Assembly: GCA_029961685.1 (NCBI GenBank)
Contig: JARWKL010000006.1
Span: 11,352,748-11,416,747 of the forward strand
Direction: 5' to 3'
Length of the DNA stretch: 64,000 bases
DNA from: Aristolochia californica
Lineage: Eukaryota; Streptophyta; Magnoliopsida; Piperales; Aristolochiaceae
Shown: positions 43,901 through 57,400 of the stretch, one piece after another
Layout: the number at the start of each line of letters is the position of its first letter
Numbering within the stretch: the stretch's first letter is position 1
Notes under the pieces: generated by a model
The model's database searches: none
Told to the model about the DNA's origin: nothing
What the model saw: only the letters and a program-made list of their open reading frames with translations
Position numbers and translations under genes: made by a program

Positions 43901-45925
43901 AATTTGCATGTTTAACATGCATCAAGCATGCTTATTTATTTTTAAAACATGTGTAGAAATAAATCTCTTTCCTATAAATTTCCAAGCTATTAGGGTTGAA
44001 CTAGTGGAATTTCCCAAACTTGGGTAAGAAAACTTTTGTGTTCATTTATGGTTTGTGAATAAATTTTATTTAATTACATTTGTTATTGTTTTAAACTTTT
44101 TCTATACTTATACTCTAATATTTTCATTTTGTTGTGATCTATTTACGTTTTCATCTCTTTTCTCGTTTACGAGATGAAGGGGAATTGGAAACTCAAGTTT
44201 TGATTTAAGAAAAAAGTATACATCTAAGTTGGAAATGCACAATGCACATATGTGAAGGGAGATAATTCCAAATAGTTTTGGAATTTTTAAGGATTGTAAA
44301 CTCTTTCTAGTTTTTATATATTAAGTTTTGCAATCGTTAGGAAAAGGGGGAGGCGGGGGATTTTTAAACTAAGTGTTAACTCCCAATCCATAAGTCATTT
44401 CTTACAAAAATATAGCCCGTTACGTATGATAAATCACTTTACAAACATCTATGATTGTTAGGTCAGCTTTTTGCAAGAGGGCAAAATAATTGTTTGTATG
44501 ACTCGGGTAAATATCCCACCGCACGTTCACTTGAGAATTTAATGAGCGCTTGTTATTCTATTTCAAAGGTTTGGATCTGTAAGTCATTTGCATCTTTAAC
44601 ATGCTTCAATCATGCATATCCATTTTTCAAACATGTGTAGAAAAAAAAACTCTTTCCTATAAAATTCCAAGCTGTTAGGGTTGAACTAGTGGAATTTCCT
44701 AAACTTGGATAACAAAACTTTTGTGTTCATTTGTGATGTGTGAATAAATTTTCTTTACTTACATTTGTAATTTTTTGAAACTTTTTCCATTCATAAGCTC
44801 TTAAAGTTTCAATTTATTGTGATCTATTTGCATTTTGATCTCTTTACTCGTTTACGAGATGAAGGGGAAGAGGAAACTCAAGTTTTGCTTTAAGAAAAAA
44901 GTGTACATCTAAGATGTAAATGCACAATGCACAAATATAGAGGGAGGTAATTCCAAAAAGTATCTGTAATTTTTAGGGATTGTAAACACTTTCTAGTTTT
45001 TATATATTAGGTTTTGTAGTTGTCGCGAAAAGGGGGAGGGAGGGGATTTTTAAACTGATTGTTTACTCCTAATCCATAAGTCATTTCTTACAGAAATATA
45101 GCCCGTTACGCATGATAAATCATTTTACATTCATCTATGATTGTTAGGTCAGCTTTTTGTAAGTGGGAAAAATAATGGCTGCTTTAACTCGGGTAAATAT
45201 CCCCACGCACGTTCACTAGAGAATTTGATGAGTGTTTATTATGCTCTTTAAAAGGTTTCGATCCATAGGTTATTTGCATCTTTAACAAGCTTCTAGCTTG
45301 AATTTCCATTTTTAAAACATGAGTATAAATAATTCTCTTCGCTATAATATTCCAAGCAATTAGGGTTGAACTAGTGGAATTTCCCAAACATGGAAAAGAA
45401 AAATTTTGTGTTCATTTGTGGTGTGTGAAAAGAATTTGTTTACTTAACATTTGTTATTGTTTTAAGGTTTTTCCATACATAAACTCTAAAATTTTCATTT
45501 TGTTGTGATCTATTTGCTTTTTCATCTCTTTTTTCATTTACGAGATCAAGGGGAAGTGGAAACTCAAGTTTTGATTTAAGAAAAAAGTATACATCTAAGA
45601 TGGAAATGCACAATGCACAAATGTAGAAGGTGATAATTCCAAAAAGTGTCTGTAATTTTTAGAGATTGTAAACTCTTTCTAGTTTTTATATATTATGCTT
45701 TGCAACCATCGGGAAAAGGGGGAGGTGGGGGATTTTCAAACTGAGTGTTGACTCCCAATCCATAAGTATTTTCTAACAAAAATATAACCCGTTACGAATG
45801 ATAAATCACTTTACAATCATCTCTAATTGTTAGGTCAACTTTTTGTAAGTAGGCCAAATAAAGGCTTGTTTGACTCGAGAAATATCCCACCGCATGTTCA
45901 CTTAAGAATTTAATGAGCGTTTGTT
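32285..45925 (+). repeat. Main satellite block, about 685-bp monomers
   Basis: About 20 monomers with landmark spacing mostly 680-688 (e.g. 33531, 34217, 34903; 37580, 38267, 38954, 39639). Each holds conserved stretches such as ctattagggttgaactagtg, tttgtgttcatttgtggtg and aggtcatttgcatctttaac. Minus-strand frames of 60-93 codons recur in the same monomer position. No genes. Confidence 0.92.
37967..45400 (+). repeat. Higher-order repeat unit 2 (11 monomers)
   Basis: Types 1,2,3,4,x,5,6,7,8,9,10 at 38267, 38954, 39639, 40318, 41007, 41687, 42365, 43052, 43650, 44331 and 45015. One extra monomer x (41007) is inserted after type 4. The last is a 10/1 hybrid: it begins type 10 (gtaaacactttctag) and continues type 1 (cattttacattcatc, actagagaatttgatgag). 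Offsets to unit 1 are about 6.79 kb before the extra monomer and about 7.43-7.47 kb after it. Confidence 0.7.
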
Positions 45926-47513
45926 CCATATTTTGACATGAGAACTAAGTTAATTATAATAGAATAACCTTTATAATTGTGTTGTAGGTGGTTATTTATC
46001 GGTTTTCAAATGAAATGAGCATTTATTGAATTTGGCATTAATCACAGACGATATTGCATATTTTTCTCTCCTGAATTATATTTCATTGTTTTTAGGGTTT
46101 ATTTCTTCCTGAAATGCTTTTTATAGATTTAATTATGAAATTTCTAGAGAATTTTGGTGGAGAAGGAGATATTTACCAAAATGCCCTTAGTGAAATGGAG
46201 GTGATTTTTAGGTCAAATCGTTTTAAAATAAATAAGAAGGTATTAAAGGAGAGAGGGGAGCGTCGAACGGGAAACGGGGGAGACCCGAGGGGGGAGACCA
46301 AGAGGGGAGCGTCAAGAGAAAACAAAGACCAAAACAAAGGATCTTGGACCGAAAACAGGGGAGGATCCGAGAGGAGTTCCCCACCGTCGTTCGCCGGGCC
46401 ACTGCCTTTCGCCGCGCCACCGTCGTCTACCGTCGTCCAGAAACCGAGAACAAACACGAGGAGAGCTCGAGAGAGTCTCCGTCGAGGTGAGTTTGACAGT
46501 CGTCTCTCGCCAGGCCGAGAGGGGATCTGAGAGGGCTTCTCCGGTGCCAATTCCGCTTTTCGACCATCCTCCGGCGTCTATCACATATTTTCGACCATTC
46601 CCGGAGCTATTCCGACTCCGACCGAGACTCGAGAGAGCCGGTTAGAGAACGTAAGCTCTGTTTAGTTCTTCGTCGGACGTTACCTTCGTCCGTCGGCTTC
46701 CAACCTTCGTCGCCGGCGTCGTTTCTACCTCCGGCCACTCACTCTTGCCAACCCGAAGCCATTGATTTTGGAAAATTACAGCACCCCTGAGAATGAGTTG
46801 TTGCCCGAGCGAGAGAAAGGAGAAGGGGAGTAATCCATCATTTTCGAATTTAATTTTTCTATAGTTTGAACTTAGGTTTTGAATATTTATTAAATGTGAT
46901 TTGATAATTAATGTTTATTGAATATTTGTTTTCCCGGTATTGATTAACTTAAATAGTTAGGATAGGATTATAATTTAGGTTGGATTTTGGTATTTTAATC
47001 CGATTTCTGTCTTTAACTCTATGCGCCTGAGAGGGGCTAGACGCAAGGATTGAGAAATCGGATCCGTGGTTACGTGGCGCTCGAGAGAGGCACGAATCAC
47101 AGTAAAATCCAGAGTTGATAATTTTAGTATCATCACAATAGGAAATTGATTATCTGCATTCTATTGTAATCCGATCTCTGTCATTAACTCTAGGCGCCCG
47201 AGAGGGGCTAGACGCAAGGATTGAGAATCCGGATTCGTGGTTACGTGGCACTCGAGAGAGGCACGTATCATGGTAAAATCCAAAGTTGACATTTCCTGTT
47301 GTGGAAGTTGTTAACCAGATGATGGCTTGATAATCTAGGATATAATTAGTGTTTAGTTTAGATTAATTCATCATATTTGGTTAGGCTAGTTGACTGAAGA
47401 ATACACAAAAATTCAGTCCTCTCTGTGGATATGACCCTCGCTTCCCGCTAGATTACATGAACGATTCGTACGCTTGTGAGGTATTAAAGCCGATATAATT
47501 AAATTTTGCATCA
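45926..47513 (+). repeat. Athila-like 5' LTR
   Basis: About 1588 bp, ending aattttgcatca just before the primer site. Lacks about 10 terminal bases relative to the 3' LTR. It has a 113-bp segment (about 46622-46734) absent from the 3' LTR, and an internal imperfect tandem repeat of period 171 bp (aatccgat at 46997 and 47168, with gagaggggctagacgcaagg in both). Open frames here (e.g. 46114-46530) have no recognisable domain. Confidence 0.85.
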
Positions 47514-47519
47514 AGTTTT

Positions 47520-47537
47520 TGGTGCCGTTGCCGGGGA
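47520..47537 (+). other. Primer-binding site, Athila type
   Basis: TGGTGCCGTTGCCGGGG, close to the TGGCGCCGTTGCCGGGG found in Athila and related plant gypsy elements. Confidence 0.8.
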
Positions 47538-47660
47538 GGCACGTATTAAGTGTATTTCTTTGTTCTGCATGGTCTTAGGTTAGGATAAAAAAGTAAAATA
47601 AAAATAAAATAATAATAATAATAATAATAAATAAATAAATAAATAAAAATAAAAAAACTG

Positions 47661-48161
47661 GTTAAGACTCCTATTGGGATGTCTCCATTTCGCCTAGTGT
47701 TCGGCAAAGCATGTCATCTACCTATTGAGCTTGAGCATAGCGCTTATTGGGCCATTAAGGCTTTGAATATTGATTTGGCTCAAACGGGTGAGGAGAGGAA
47801 ATTGCAATTGAATGAGTTGGAGGAGATACGTCATGATGCTTATGAGAATGCCAAATTGTACAAGGAGCGAACAAAGCTTTTACATGATAAATCTATTTTT
47901 CGCAAGTCTTTTACTGTTGGGTAGAATGTTTTACTTTTTAACTCACGATTGCATTTGTTTCTAAGGAAGCTGAGATCTAGGTGGTCTGGTCCATTTGAGG
48001 TTACACAGGTGTTTCCTCATGGCGCTGTTGAGATCCGCAATCACGGAGACGGGTCGGCCTTCAAAGTTAACGGTCAGAGGCCCAAACTGTATCTTGAGAA
48101 TGTTCCCACACCGGAGGAGGTGATGGTGATTTTCCTGGAGGAACCTGTCCATTCATCTTGA
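47661..48161 (+). pseudogene. Athila-like integrase C-terminal part
   Basis: Begins [20 protein letters not shown], continues [25 protein letters not shown] and, after a TAG at 47922-47924 where the family has Gln, LLFNSRLHLFLRKLRSRWSG, GPFEV and FPHGAVEI. The catalytic core lies upstream of the deletion and is missing. An AT-rich AATAA/AAAT tract (47583-47656) marks the deletion junction. Confidence 0.9.
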
Positions 48162-49988
48162 CTGCGTCAGAGTCTTGCTTACGACTCTAAACTTAGCACA
48201 TTGTGGGCAATCCCCGCGTTTCTATCCTTTTGTACATTACAGTTTTTATTTTTTGTTTATTCATTCTTATTGGGATAACCTTTGGTGTACTCTGGTCTTG
48301 ATTGATTGAAGGTCCCCCGGTGAAGCCGGCCCCGTCATGGACTCAGGGTACTCTCTTGCCGGTTGAGAGCATAAATGGCTCCGGAAGTCGATGACCAGAC
48401 TTTTGGTCCCTAGTTTGAGAGGCCTGTACTCAACAACCGTTCTGGGATTGACCAGTTCGATCTTGAAGTATTGAATGAAAACCTTATGGTGAGTTACTCA
48501 AGGACTTGTGTTCAGCGCGTGATTCCTGTTGCCTTCAGTGGCCAGTCATACGGAGATTTCTTCAAAGTGTGATGTGGGATAGCGGTTTCATCTACGGATG
48601 ATTACCTACAGGTACGGCTGATATGAGTAAACCTTCTTCGAGGGAGACTATGTATCATTCCTAGGGGTCTTTATTGACTCTCCGGTATTATTGTTGATGA
48701 CCAAACACATATGGTCTCACCTATGGATTTAGGAGCCCTAAGGGAGCTTAACCCTTTCTTTTTGTAGTCGTTCTATTGTTTTAACTTTTCCCCATTGAGG
48801 ACAATGTCAGGTTTAGGTTTTTTTTTTTTTGGGGGGGGGGGGGTGGGGGGTGGAAGGGGGATGATTTTCTTTTGATTTTTTTTCGTGATTTTCAAGTTAC
48901 TCTTAGTATGTGGTTAACGTTAGTAGAGTTAAAATAAGTTGCTCAAATGTGTTTCAAAACTTTTCGTAAAACTGTGTAGAATATGCCTATTAGAAATATG
49001 ATATCATTTGTTGTGATTCATGAGAATTCAGTGGGATAACTTACTAATGCATTAGATTTGGAACTTAGTTGCAAAAGAGAACATGTAAATCTAGTGTTGA
49101 TCTTTGTTAGTCTGAATAGTCTTGTATGCCTGTTTGAACTCAATCTTTTTTATACCTCAGTGAAATTCCTTGTTGTAACGTATGAATGCAAATAGAAATG
49201 CTCTTGCTTGCAAAAGACAGATAACTTCAGAAACAGCCTGGGCAAACCCAGGGACATGCACCGGAACAGTCGGTTACTTAAAAATAAGTGCATGTTCAGT
49301 GAAGACGAATACAAAAAGATGGTAATACCAAAAGTATTCAGTGAAACAAAAATTACGTTGGTAATAGCAAAAGTGCACTGGTAATAGCGTAAAATGTTTT
49401 TAAATCTGGAAGCAATGAGTTTCTTAACTTTGATGATGAATTGTAATTTGAAAGAAGTTGCAAGTCAAGATTGAAATTGGTATATTTCTTTTGTGAGATT
49501 GTCAAACAATAGGCTTACTCTACTATTTTCTCTTAATTGTGATGTGACCAGGATTTTATTGTTATTTGTTGCCTCTTTGTTCTATTGAAGTAATTGCTTA
49601 TGGGTCACATTGGTTCAGGTGGAGTAACAATGAGTGTATTTGGATTGATAATAGGCTATATTTTACACAGGTTTTCAAATTTCGCAAGATCTCATATGAT
49701 TTTCAGATATTTTACGATACTAAGTGTTAGTCATAAGCTAATGAAGAGCAAATTTTCTTCAATTTTTTCTTTTTATATTATTGATTTAGATGAATTTTGT
49801 GGGTAAATTCCATGCAAACCCTCACGAGACATAACTCGTCCACTACTGCGGAGTAGGGGTTTAACGGTTTGTTGCATGCGCTAAATGTAATCGTGCTCCC
49901 TACGAAAGTGGCATTTTGTTTTCCTAGGCTTAATTTTGGTTCGATTGTTGTTTTGCTAGGAACTAGCAAAGATTTAGGTTTGGGGGTG
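48162..49988 (+). other. Athila-like 3' internal region and polypurine tracts
   Basis: Non-coding or decayed sequence downstream of integrase. It includes attgaggacaatgtc followed by a T12/G13 tract (about 48819-48853), the position of a secondary polypurine tract in Athila relatives, and the primary tract aggtttgggggtg (49976-49988) before the 3' LTR. No env-like protein could be recognised. Confidence 0.6.
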
Positions 49989-51457
49989 TGATAGATGTCA
50001 TATTCTGACATGAGAACTAAGTTAATTACAATAGAATAACCTTTATAATTGTGTTATAGGTGGTTATTTATCAGTTTTCAAATGAAATGAGCATTTATTG
50101 AATTTGGCATTAATCACTGTCGATATTGCATATTTTTCTCTCCTGAATTATTTTTCATTGTTTTTAAGGTTTATTTCTTCTTGAAATGCTATTTATATAT
50201 TTAATTATGGAATTTCAGAAGAATTTTGGTGGAGAAGGAGATATTTACCAAAATGCCCTTAGTGAAATGGAGGTGATTTTTAGGTCAAATCGTTTTAAAA
50301 TAAATAAGATGGTATTAAAGGAGAGAGGGGAGCGTCGAACGAGAAATGGGGGAGACCCGAGAGGGGAGCATCAAGAGAAAACAGAGGACCTTGGACCGAA
50401 AACAGTGGAGGATCCGAGAGGAGTTCCCCACAGTCGTTCGCCGGGCCACTGCCTTTCGCCACGCCACCGTCGTCCACCGCCGTCCACCACCGTCCAAAAA
50501 TCGAGAACAAACCCGACGAGAGCTCGAGAGAGTCTCCGTTGAGGTTAGTTCGACAATCGTCGCTCACCAGGCCGAGAGGGGATTCGAGAGGGCTTCTCCG
50601 GTGCCAATTCCACTTTTCGACCATCCTTCGGCGTCTATCACATATTTTCGATCATTCCCGGAGCTATTCCGACTCTGACCACTCACTCTTGCCAACCCGA
50701 AGCCATTGATTTCGGGAAATTGCAGCACCCGTGAGAATGAGTTGCTGCCCGAGCGAGAGGAAGGAGAAGGGGAGTAATCCGTCATTTTTGAATTTAATTT
50801 TTCTATAGTTTGAACTTAGGTTTTGAATGTTTATTAAATGTGATTTGGTAATTAATGTTTATTGAATATTTGTTTTCCCAATATTGATTAACTTAAATAG
50901 TTATGGTAGGATTATAATTTAGGTTGGATTTTAGTATTTTAATCCGATTTCTGTCTTTCACTCTATGCGTTCGAGAGGGGCTAGACGCAAGGATTGAGAA
51001 ATCAAATCCGTGGTTACGTGGCGCTCGAGAGAGGCACGAATCACAGTAAAATCCAGAGTTGATAAGTTTAGTATCATCACAATAGGATATTGATTATCTG
51101 CATTCTATTATAATCCGATCTCTATCATTAACTCTAGGTGCCCGAGAGGGGCTAGACGGAAGGATTGAGAATCCGGATTCGTGGTTACGTGGTGCTCGAG
51201 AGAGGCACGTATCACGGTAAAATCCAAAGTTGACGTTTCCTGTTGTGGAAGTAGTTAACCAGATAATGGCTTGATAATTTAGGATATAATTAGTGTTTAG
51301 TTTAGATTAATTCATCATATTTGGTTAGGCTAGTTGACTGAAGAATACACAAAAATTCAGTCCTCCCTGTGGATATGACCCTCGCTTCACGCTAGATTAC
51401 ATGAACGATTCGTACACTTGCGAGGTATTAAAGCCGATGTAATTAAATTTTGTATCA
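49989..51457 (+). repeat. Athila-like 3' LTR
   Basis: About 1469 bp, beginning TGATAGATGTCA and ending TTTGTATCA. Matches 45926-47513 except for the 113-bp gap, a few small indels and scattered substitutions. The 171-bp internal repeat is also present (50941 and 51112). Confidence 0.85.
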
Positions 51458-54400
51458 GTTATTCTCTTTAAAAGATTTGGATCCATAGGTCATTTGAATT
51501 TTTAACATGCTTCAAGCATGCATATCCATTTTTAAAATATATGTAGAAATAAATCTCTTTGCTATAAAATTCCAATCTATTAGGGTTGAACTAGTGGAAT
51601 TTCAAAAAATTTTACAAATAAACTTTTGTGTTCATTTGTGGTGTGTGAATAAATTTTATTTACATACATTTGTTATTTTTTAAACTATTTCCATTCATAA
51701 ACTCTAAAATTTTCATTTTGTTGTTATCTATTTGTGTTTTCATCTCTTTTCTCATTAACGAGATGAACGGGAAGAGGAAAATCATGTTTTGATTTAAGAA
51801 AAAAGTACACATCTAAGATGGAAATCCACAATGCACAAATGTAGAGGGAGATAATTGCAAAAAGTGTATATAATTTTTAGGGATTGTAAACTTTTTCTTA
51901 TTTTTATGTATTAGGTTTTGAAATCGTCGAGAAAAGGGGGTGGCAAGGGATTTTTAAACTGAGTGTTGACTCCCAATCCATAAGTAATTTCTTACAAAAA
52001 AAAACTAGCTTGTTATGCATGATAAATCACTTTACAATCATCTATGATATTTAGGTCTGCTTTTTGTAAGTGGGCAAAATAAAGGCTTGTTTGACTCGGG
52101 TAAATATCCCACCGCACGTTCACTTGAGAATTTAATGATTGTTTCTTGTTCTCTTTAAAAGGTTTAGATCCATAGGTCATTTGCATCTTTAACATCATTC
52201 AAGTATGCATATCCATTTTTAAAACATGTCTAGAAATAAATCTCTTTCCTATAAAATTCCATGCTATTAGGGTTGAACTCGTGGAATTTGCCAAACTTGG
52301 GTAACAAAAATTTTGTGTCTATTTGTGGTGTGTGAATAAATTTTATTTACTTACATTTGTTATTGTGTTAAACTTTTTCCATACTTAAACTCTAAAATTT
52401 TTCATTTTGTTGTGATCTATTTGCATTTTCATCTCTTTTCGCGTTTATTGAACGGGGAGTTGAAACTCAAGTTTTGATTTAATAACAAAGTATAAATCTA
52501 AGACAGAAATGCACAATGCACAAATGTAGAGTGAGATAATTCAATAAAGTGTCAGTAATGTTTTGGGATTATAAACTGTTTCTAGTTTTTATGTATTAGG
52601 TTTTGCATTCGTCGGGAAAAGGGGGAGGCGGGGGATTTATAAACTGAGTGTTGACTCTTAATCCATAAGTCATTTCTTAAAAAAATAAAGCCCGTTACAC
52701 ATGATAAATAACTTTACAATCATCTATGATTGTTAGGTCAGCTTTTGAAAGTGGGCAAAATAATGGTTGGTTTGACTCGGGTAAATATCCCACTGCACGT
52801 TGACTTGAGAATTTAATGAGCGTTTGTTATTCTCTTTAAAAGGTTTTGATCCATAGGTCATATGGATATTTAATATGCTTCAAGAATGCATATCAATTTT
52901 TAAAACGTGTGTAGAAAAAAATCTCTTTCAAATAAATTTCCAAGCTATTAGGGTTGAACTACTGGTATTTCCCAAACTTGGATAACAAAACTTCTGTGTT
53001 CATTTGTGGGATGTGAATAAAATTTCTTTACTTACATTTGTTATTGTTTTACACTTTTTCCATACGTAAACTCTAAAATTTTCATTTGGTTGTGATCTAT
53101 TTTTGTTTTCATCTCTTTTTTAGTTTACTAGATCAAGGGGAAGTGGAAACTCAAGTTTTTATTTAAGAAGAAAGTATACATCTAAGATGGAAATGCACAA
53201 TGCACAAATATAGAGGGAGATAATTCCGAAAAGTGTCTGTAATTTTTAGGGATTGTAAACTCTTTCTAGTTTTTATATATTATGTTTTTCAATCATCGGG
53301 AAAAGGGGAGGCGAGGGATTTTTAAACTGAGTGTTGACTTCTAATCCATAAGTCATTTCTAACAAAAATACAGCCTGTTAGGTCACCTTTTTGTAAGTGG
53401 GCAAAATAATGGCTTGTTTGACTCGGGTAAATATCCCACTCCTCGTTCAGTTCAGAATTTAATGAGAGTTTGTTATTCTCTTTAAAAAGTTTGGATCCAT
53501 AAGTCATTTGCATCTTTAACATGCTTCAAGCATGCATATCCATTTTTAAAACATGTGCAGAAATAAATCTCTTTCCTATAAAATTCCAAGCTATTAGGGT
53601 TGAACTGGTAGAATTTTGAAAACTTGGACAACAAAACTTTTGTGTTCATTTGTGGTATGTGAATAAATTTTCTTTACTTACATTTGTTATTTTTTAAAAC
53701 TTTTTCCATACTTAAACTCTAAAATTTTCATTTTGTTGTTATCTATTTGAGTTTTCATCTTTTTTCTCGTTTACGAGATGAACGGGAAGTGGAAACTCAT
53801 GTTTTGATTTAAGAAAAAAATACACATCTAAGATGGAAAAACACAATGCACAAATGTAGAGGGAGATAATTCCAAAAAGTGTCTATAATTTTTAGGGACT
53901 GTAAACTCTTTATAGTTTTTATGTATTAGGTTTTGCAATCGTTGGGAAAAAGGGGAGGCGGGGGATTTTTAAACTGAGTGTTGACTCCCAATTCATAAGT
54001 CATTTCCTATAAAAATATAGCCCGTTACGCACAATAAATCACTTTACAATCATATATGATTCTTAGGGCAGCTTTTTGTAAGTGGGCAAAATAATGGCTT
54101 GTTTGACTCATGTAAAAATCCCAGCGCACTTTCACTTGAGAATTTAATGAGCGCATGTTATTCTTTTTAAAAGGTTTGGATCAATAGGTCATTTGCATCT
54201 TTAACGTATTTCACTCATGCATATCCATTGTTTAAAACATTTGTAGAAATAAATCTCTTTCCAATAAAATTCCTATCTATTAGGGTTGAACTAGTGGAAT
54301 TTCCCAAACTTGGATAACAAAACGTTTTTGTTTATTTGTGGTGTGTGAATAAATTTTCTTTAATTACATTTGTTATTGTTTTAAATTTTTTGTATACATA

Positions 54401-57400
54401 AACTCTAAAATTTTCATTTTGTCGTGATCAATTTACTTTTTCATCTCTTTTCTCGTTTACGAGATGAAGGGGAAGTGGAAACTCAAGTTTTGATTTAAGA
54501 AAAAAGTATACATCAAAGATGGAAATGCACAATGCACAAATGTAGATGGAGATAATTCCTAAAAGTGTCTGTAATTTTAAAGGATTGTAAACTCTTTCTA
54601 GTTTTTATATATTAGGTTTTGCAATCGTCGGGAAAAGGGGGAGGCGAGGGATTTTTAAACTGAGTGTTGACTCCTAATCCATAAGTCATTACTAACAAAA
54701 ATATAGCCCGTTATACTTGATAAATAATTTTACAATCCTCTATGATTGTTAGGTCAGCTCTTTGTAAGTGGGCAAAATAATGGCTTGTTTTACTCGGGTA
54801 AATATGCCACCGCACGTTCAATTCAGAATTTAATGAGAGTTTGTTATTCTTTTTAAAAGGTTTGGATCCATCGGTCATTTGCACTTTAACATACTTCAAG
54901 CATACATATCCATTTTTAAAATGTGTGTAGAGATAAATATTTTTCCTATAAAACTCCAATCTCTTACAGTTGAACTAGTGGAATTTCAAAAACTTGGATA
55001 ATAAAACTTTTGTGTTCATTTGTGGTGTGTGAATAATTTTTTTTTACTTATATTTGTTATTTTTTAAAACTTTTTCCATACTTAAACTCTAAAATTTTCA
55101 TTTTGTTGTTATCTTTTTGCGTTTTCATATCTTTCTCATTTACGAGATGAACGGGAAGTGGAAACTCATGTTTTGATTTAAGAAAAAAAGTACACATCTA
55201 AGACGAAAATTCAGAAAGCACAAATGTAGAGCGAGATAATTCTAAAAAGTGTTTTTAATTTTTAGGGATTGTAAACTATTTCTAGTATTTATGTATTAGA
55301 TTTTGCAATAGTCAGGAAAAGGGGGAGGCAGGAGATTTTCAAATTGAGTGTTGACTCCCAATCCATAAGTCATTTCTAACAAAAATATAGCCCGTTACAC
55401 ATGATAAATCACTTTACAATCATATATGATTGTTAGGTCAGCTTTTTTTAAGCGGGCAAAATAATGTCTTGTTTGACTCGGGTAAACATCCCACTTCACG
55501 TTCACTTTAGAATTTAATGAGCGTTTGTTATGCTCTTTAAAAGGTTTGTATCCATAGGTCATTTGTATCTTTAACATGCTTCAAGCATTCATATCCATTT
55601 TTAAAACATGTGTAGAAATAAATCTCTTTCCTATAAAATTCCAAGCTATTAGGGTTGAACTAGTGGAATTTCCCAAACTTGGATAACAAAACTTTTGTGT
55701 TCATTTGTAGTGTGTGAATAAATTTACTTTACTTACATTTGTTATTGTTTTAAACTTTTTCCATACATAAAATCTAAAATTTTCATTTTGTTGTGATCTA
55801 TTTGAGTTTACATCTCTTTTCTCGTTTACAAGATGATGGGGAAATGGAAACTCAAGTTTTGATTTATGAAAAAAGTATACACCTATGATGGAAATGTACA
55901 ATGCATAAATGTAGAGGGTGATAATTCCACAAAGTGTCTGTAATTTTTAGGGATTGTAAACTTTTTCTAGGTTTTATATATTAGGTTTTTCAATCGTCAG
56001 GAAAAAGGGGAGGCGGGGGATTTTTAAACTGAGTGTGGACCCCCAATCCATAAGTTATTTCTTACAAAAATATAGCCCGTTACACATGATAAATCACTTT
56101 AAAATAATCTATGATTGTTAGGTCAGCTAATTGTAAGTGAGCAAAATAATGGCTTGTTTGACTTGGGTAAATATCCCACTGCACATTGACTTGAGAATTT
56201 AATGAGCGCTTGTTATTCTTTTTAAAAGGTTTGGATCCATATGTCATTTTCATCTTTAACATGTTTCAAGCATGCATATCCATTTTTAAAACATGTGTAG
56301 AAATAAATCTCTTTCCTATAAAATTTCAAGCTATTAGGGTTGAACTAGTGGAATTTCCAAAACTTGGATAACAAAACTTTTGTGTTCATTTGTGATGTGT
56401 TAGAAAAATTTCTTTACTTAATTTTGTTATTTTTTAAAGTTTTTTCCATATATAAACTCTAAAATTTTCATTTACGAAATCAAGGGAAAGTGGAAACTCG
56501 AGTTTTGATTTAAGAAAAAAGTTTCCATCTAAGATGGAAATGCACAATGTACAAATGTAGAGGGAGATAATTCCAAAAAGTGTCAGTAATTTTTAGGGAT
56601 TGTAAACTTTTTCGAGTTTTTATATAATAGGTTTTGCAATCGTTGGGAAAAGGGGGAGGTGGGGGATTTTTAAACTGATTGTTGACTCCCAATCCATAAG
56701 TCATTTCTTAAAAAAATAGCCTGTTACACTTGATAAATCGCTTTACAATCTTCTATGATTGTTTGTTAAGCTTTTTGTAACTGGGCAAAATAATGGCTTG
56801 TTTGACTCGGGTAAATATCCCACCACACGTTCACTTGAGAATTGAATGAGAATTTCTTATTCTCTTTAAAAAGTTTGAATGCATAGGTCATTTTCATCTT
56901 TAACATGCTTCCAGCATGGATATCCATTTTTAAAACATGTGTAGAAATAAATCTCTTTCCAATAAAATTCCAAGCTATTAGGTTAAACTAGTTGAAATTT
57001 CCAAACTTGGATAACAAAACTTTTGTGTTCATTTGTGGTGTGTGAAAAAATTTTATTTACTTACGTTTGTTGTTGTTTTAAACTTTTTCCATACATAAAC
57101 TCTAAAATTTTGATTTTGTTGTAATCTATTTGCGTTTTCATCTCTTTTCTCGTTTAGTGAAGGGGAAATTGAAACTCAAGTTTTGATTTAAGAAAAAAGA
57201 ATACATCTAAGACTGAAATGCACAATGCACAAATGTAGAGATAATTCAATAAAGTATCTGTAATTTTTTGGGATTGTAAACTCTTTTATAGTTTTTATAT
57301 ATTAGGTTTTGCAATCGTCGGGAAAAGGGGGAGGTGAGGGATTTTTAAACTGAGTGTTGACTCCCAATCCATAAATCATTTCTTACAAAAATATAGATTG

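Larger units (their letters stand above)
45926..51457 (+). mobile_element. Athila-like Ty3/gypsy element, mostly deleted inside
   Basis: Two long LTRs flank 2.5 kb of internal sequence that keeps the primer site, the C-terminal end of integrase and the 3' non-coding part with polypurine tract, while gag, protease, RT and RNase H are gone. It sits between gagcgtttgtt and gttattctc of one monomer, so the satellite resumes in phase. Only GTT is shared at the two edges and the first bases of the left LTR are missing, so a 5-bp target duplication cannot be shown. It splits higher-order repeat types 2 and 3. Confidence 0.85.

Noticed and set aside
46114..46584. Arg/Pro-rich open frames in the Athila-like LTRs (also 50186-50785)
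   Set aside because: They overlap on both strands in GC-rich LTR sequence, are not maintained between the two LTRs and show no domain.
45922..51462. A 5-bp target duplication for the Athila-like element
   Set aside because: Only GTT is shared at the two edges and the left LTR lacks its first bases, so no proper duplication can be claimed.
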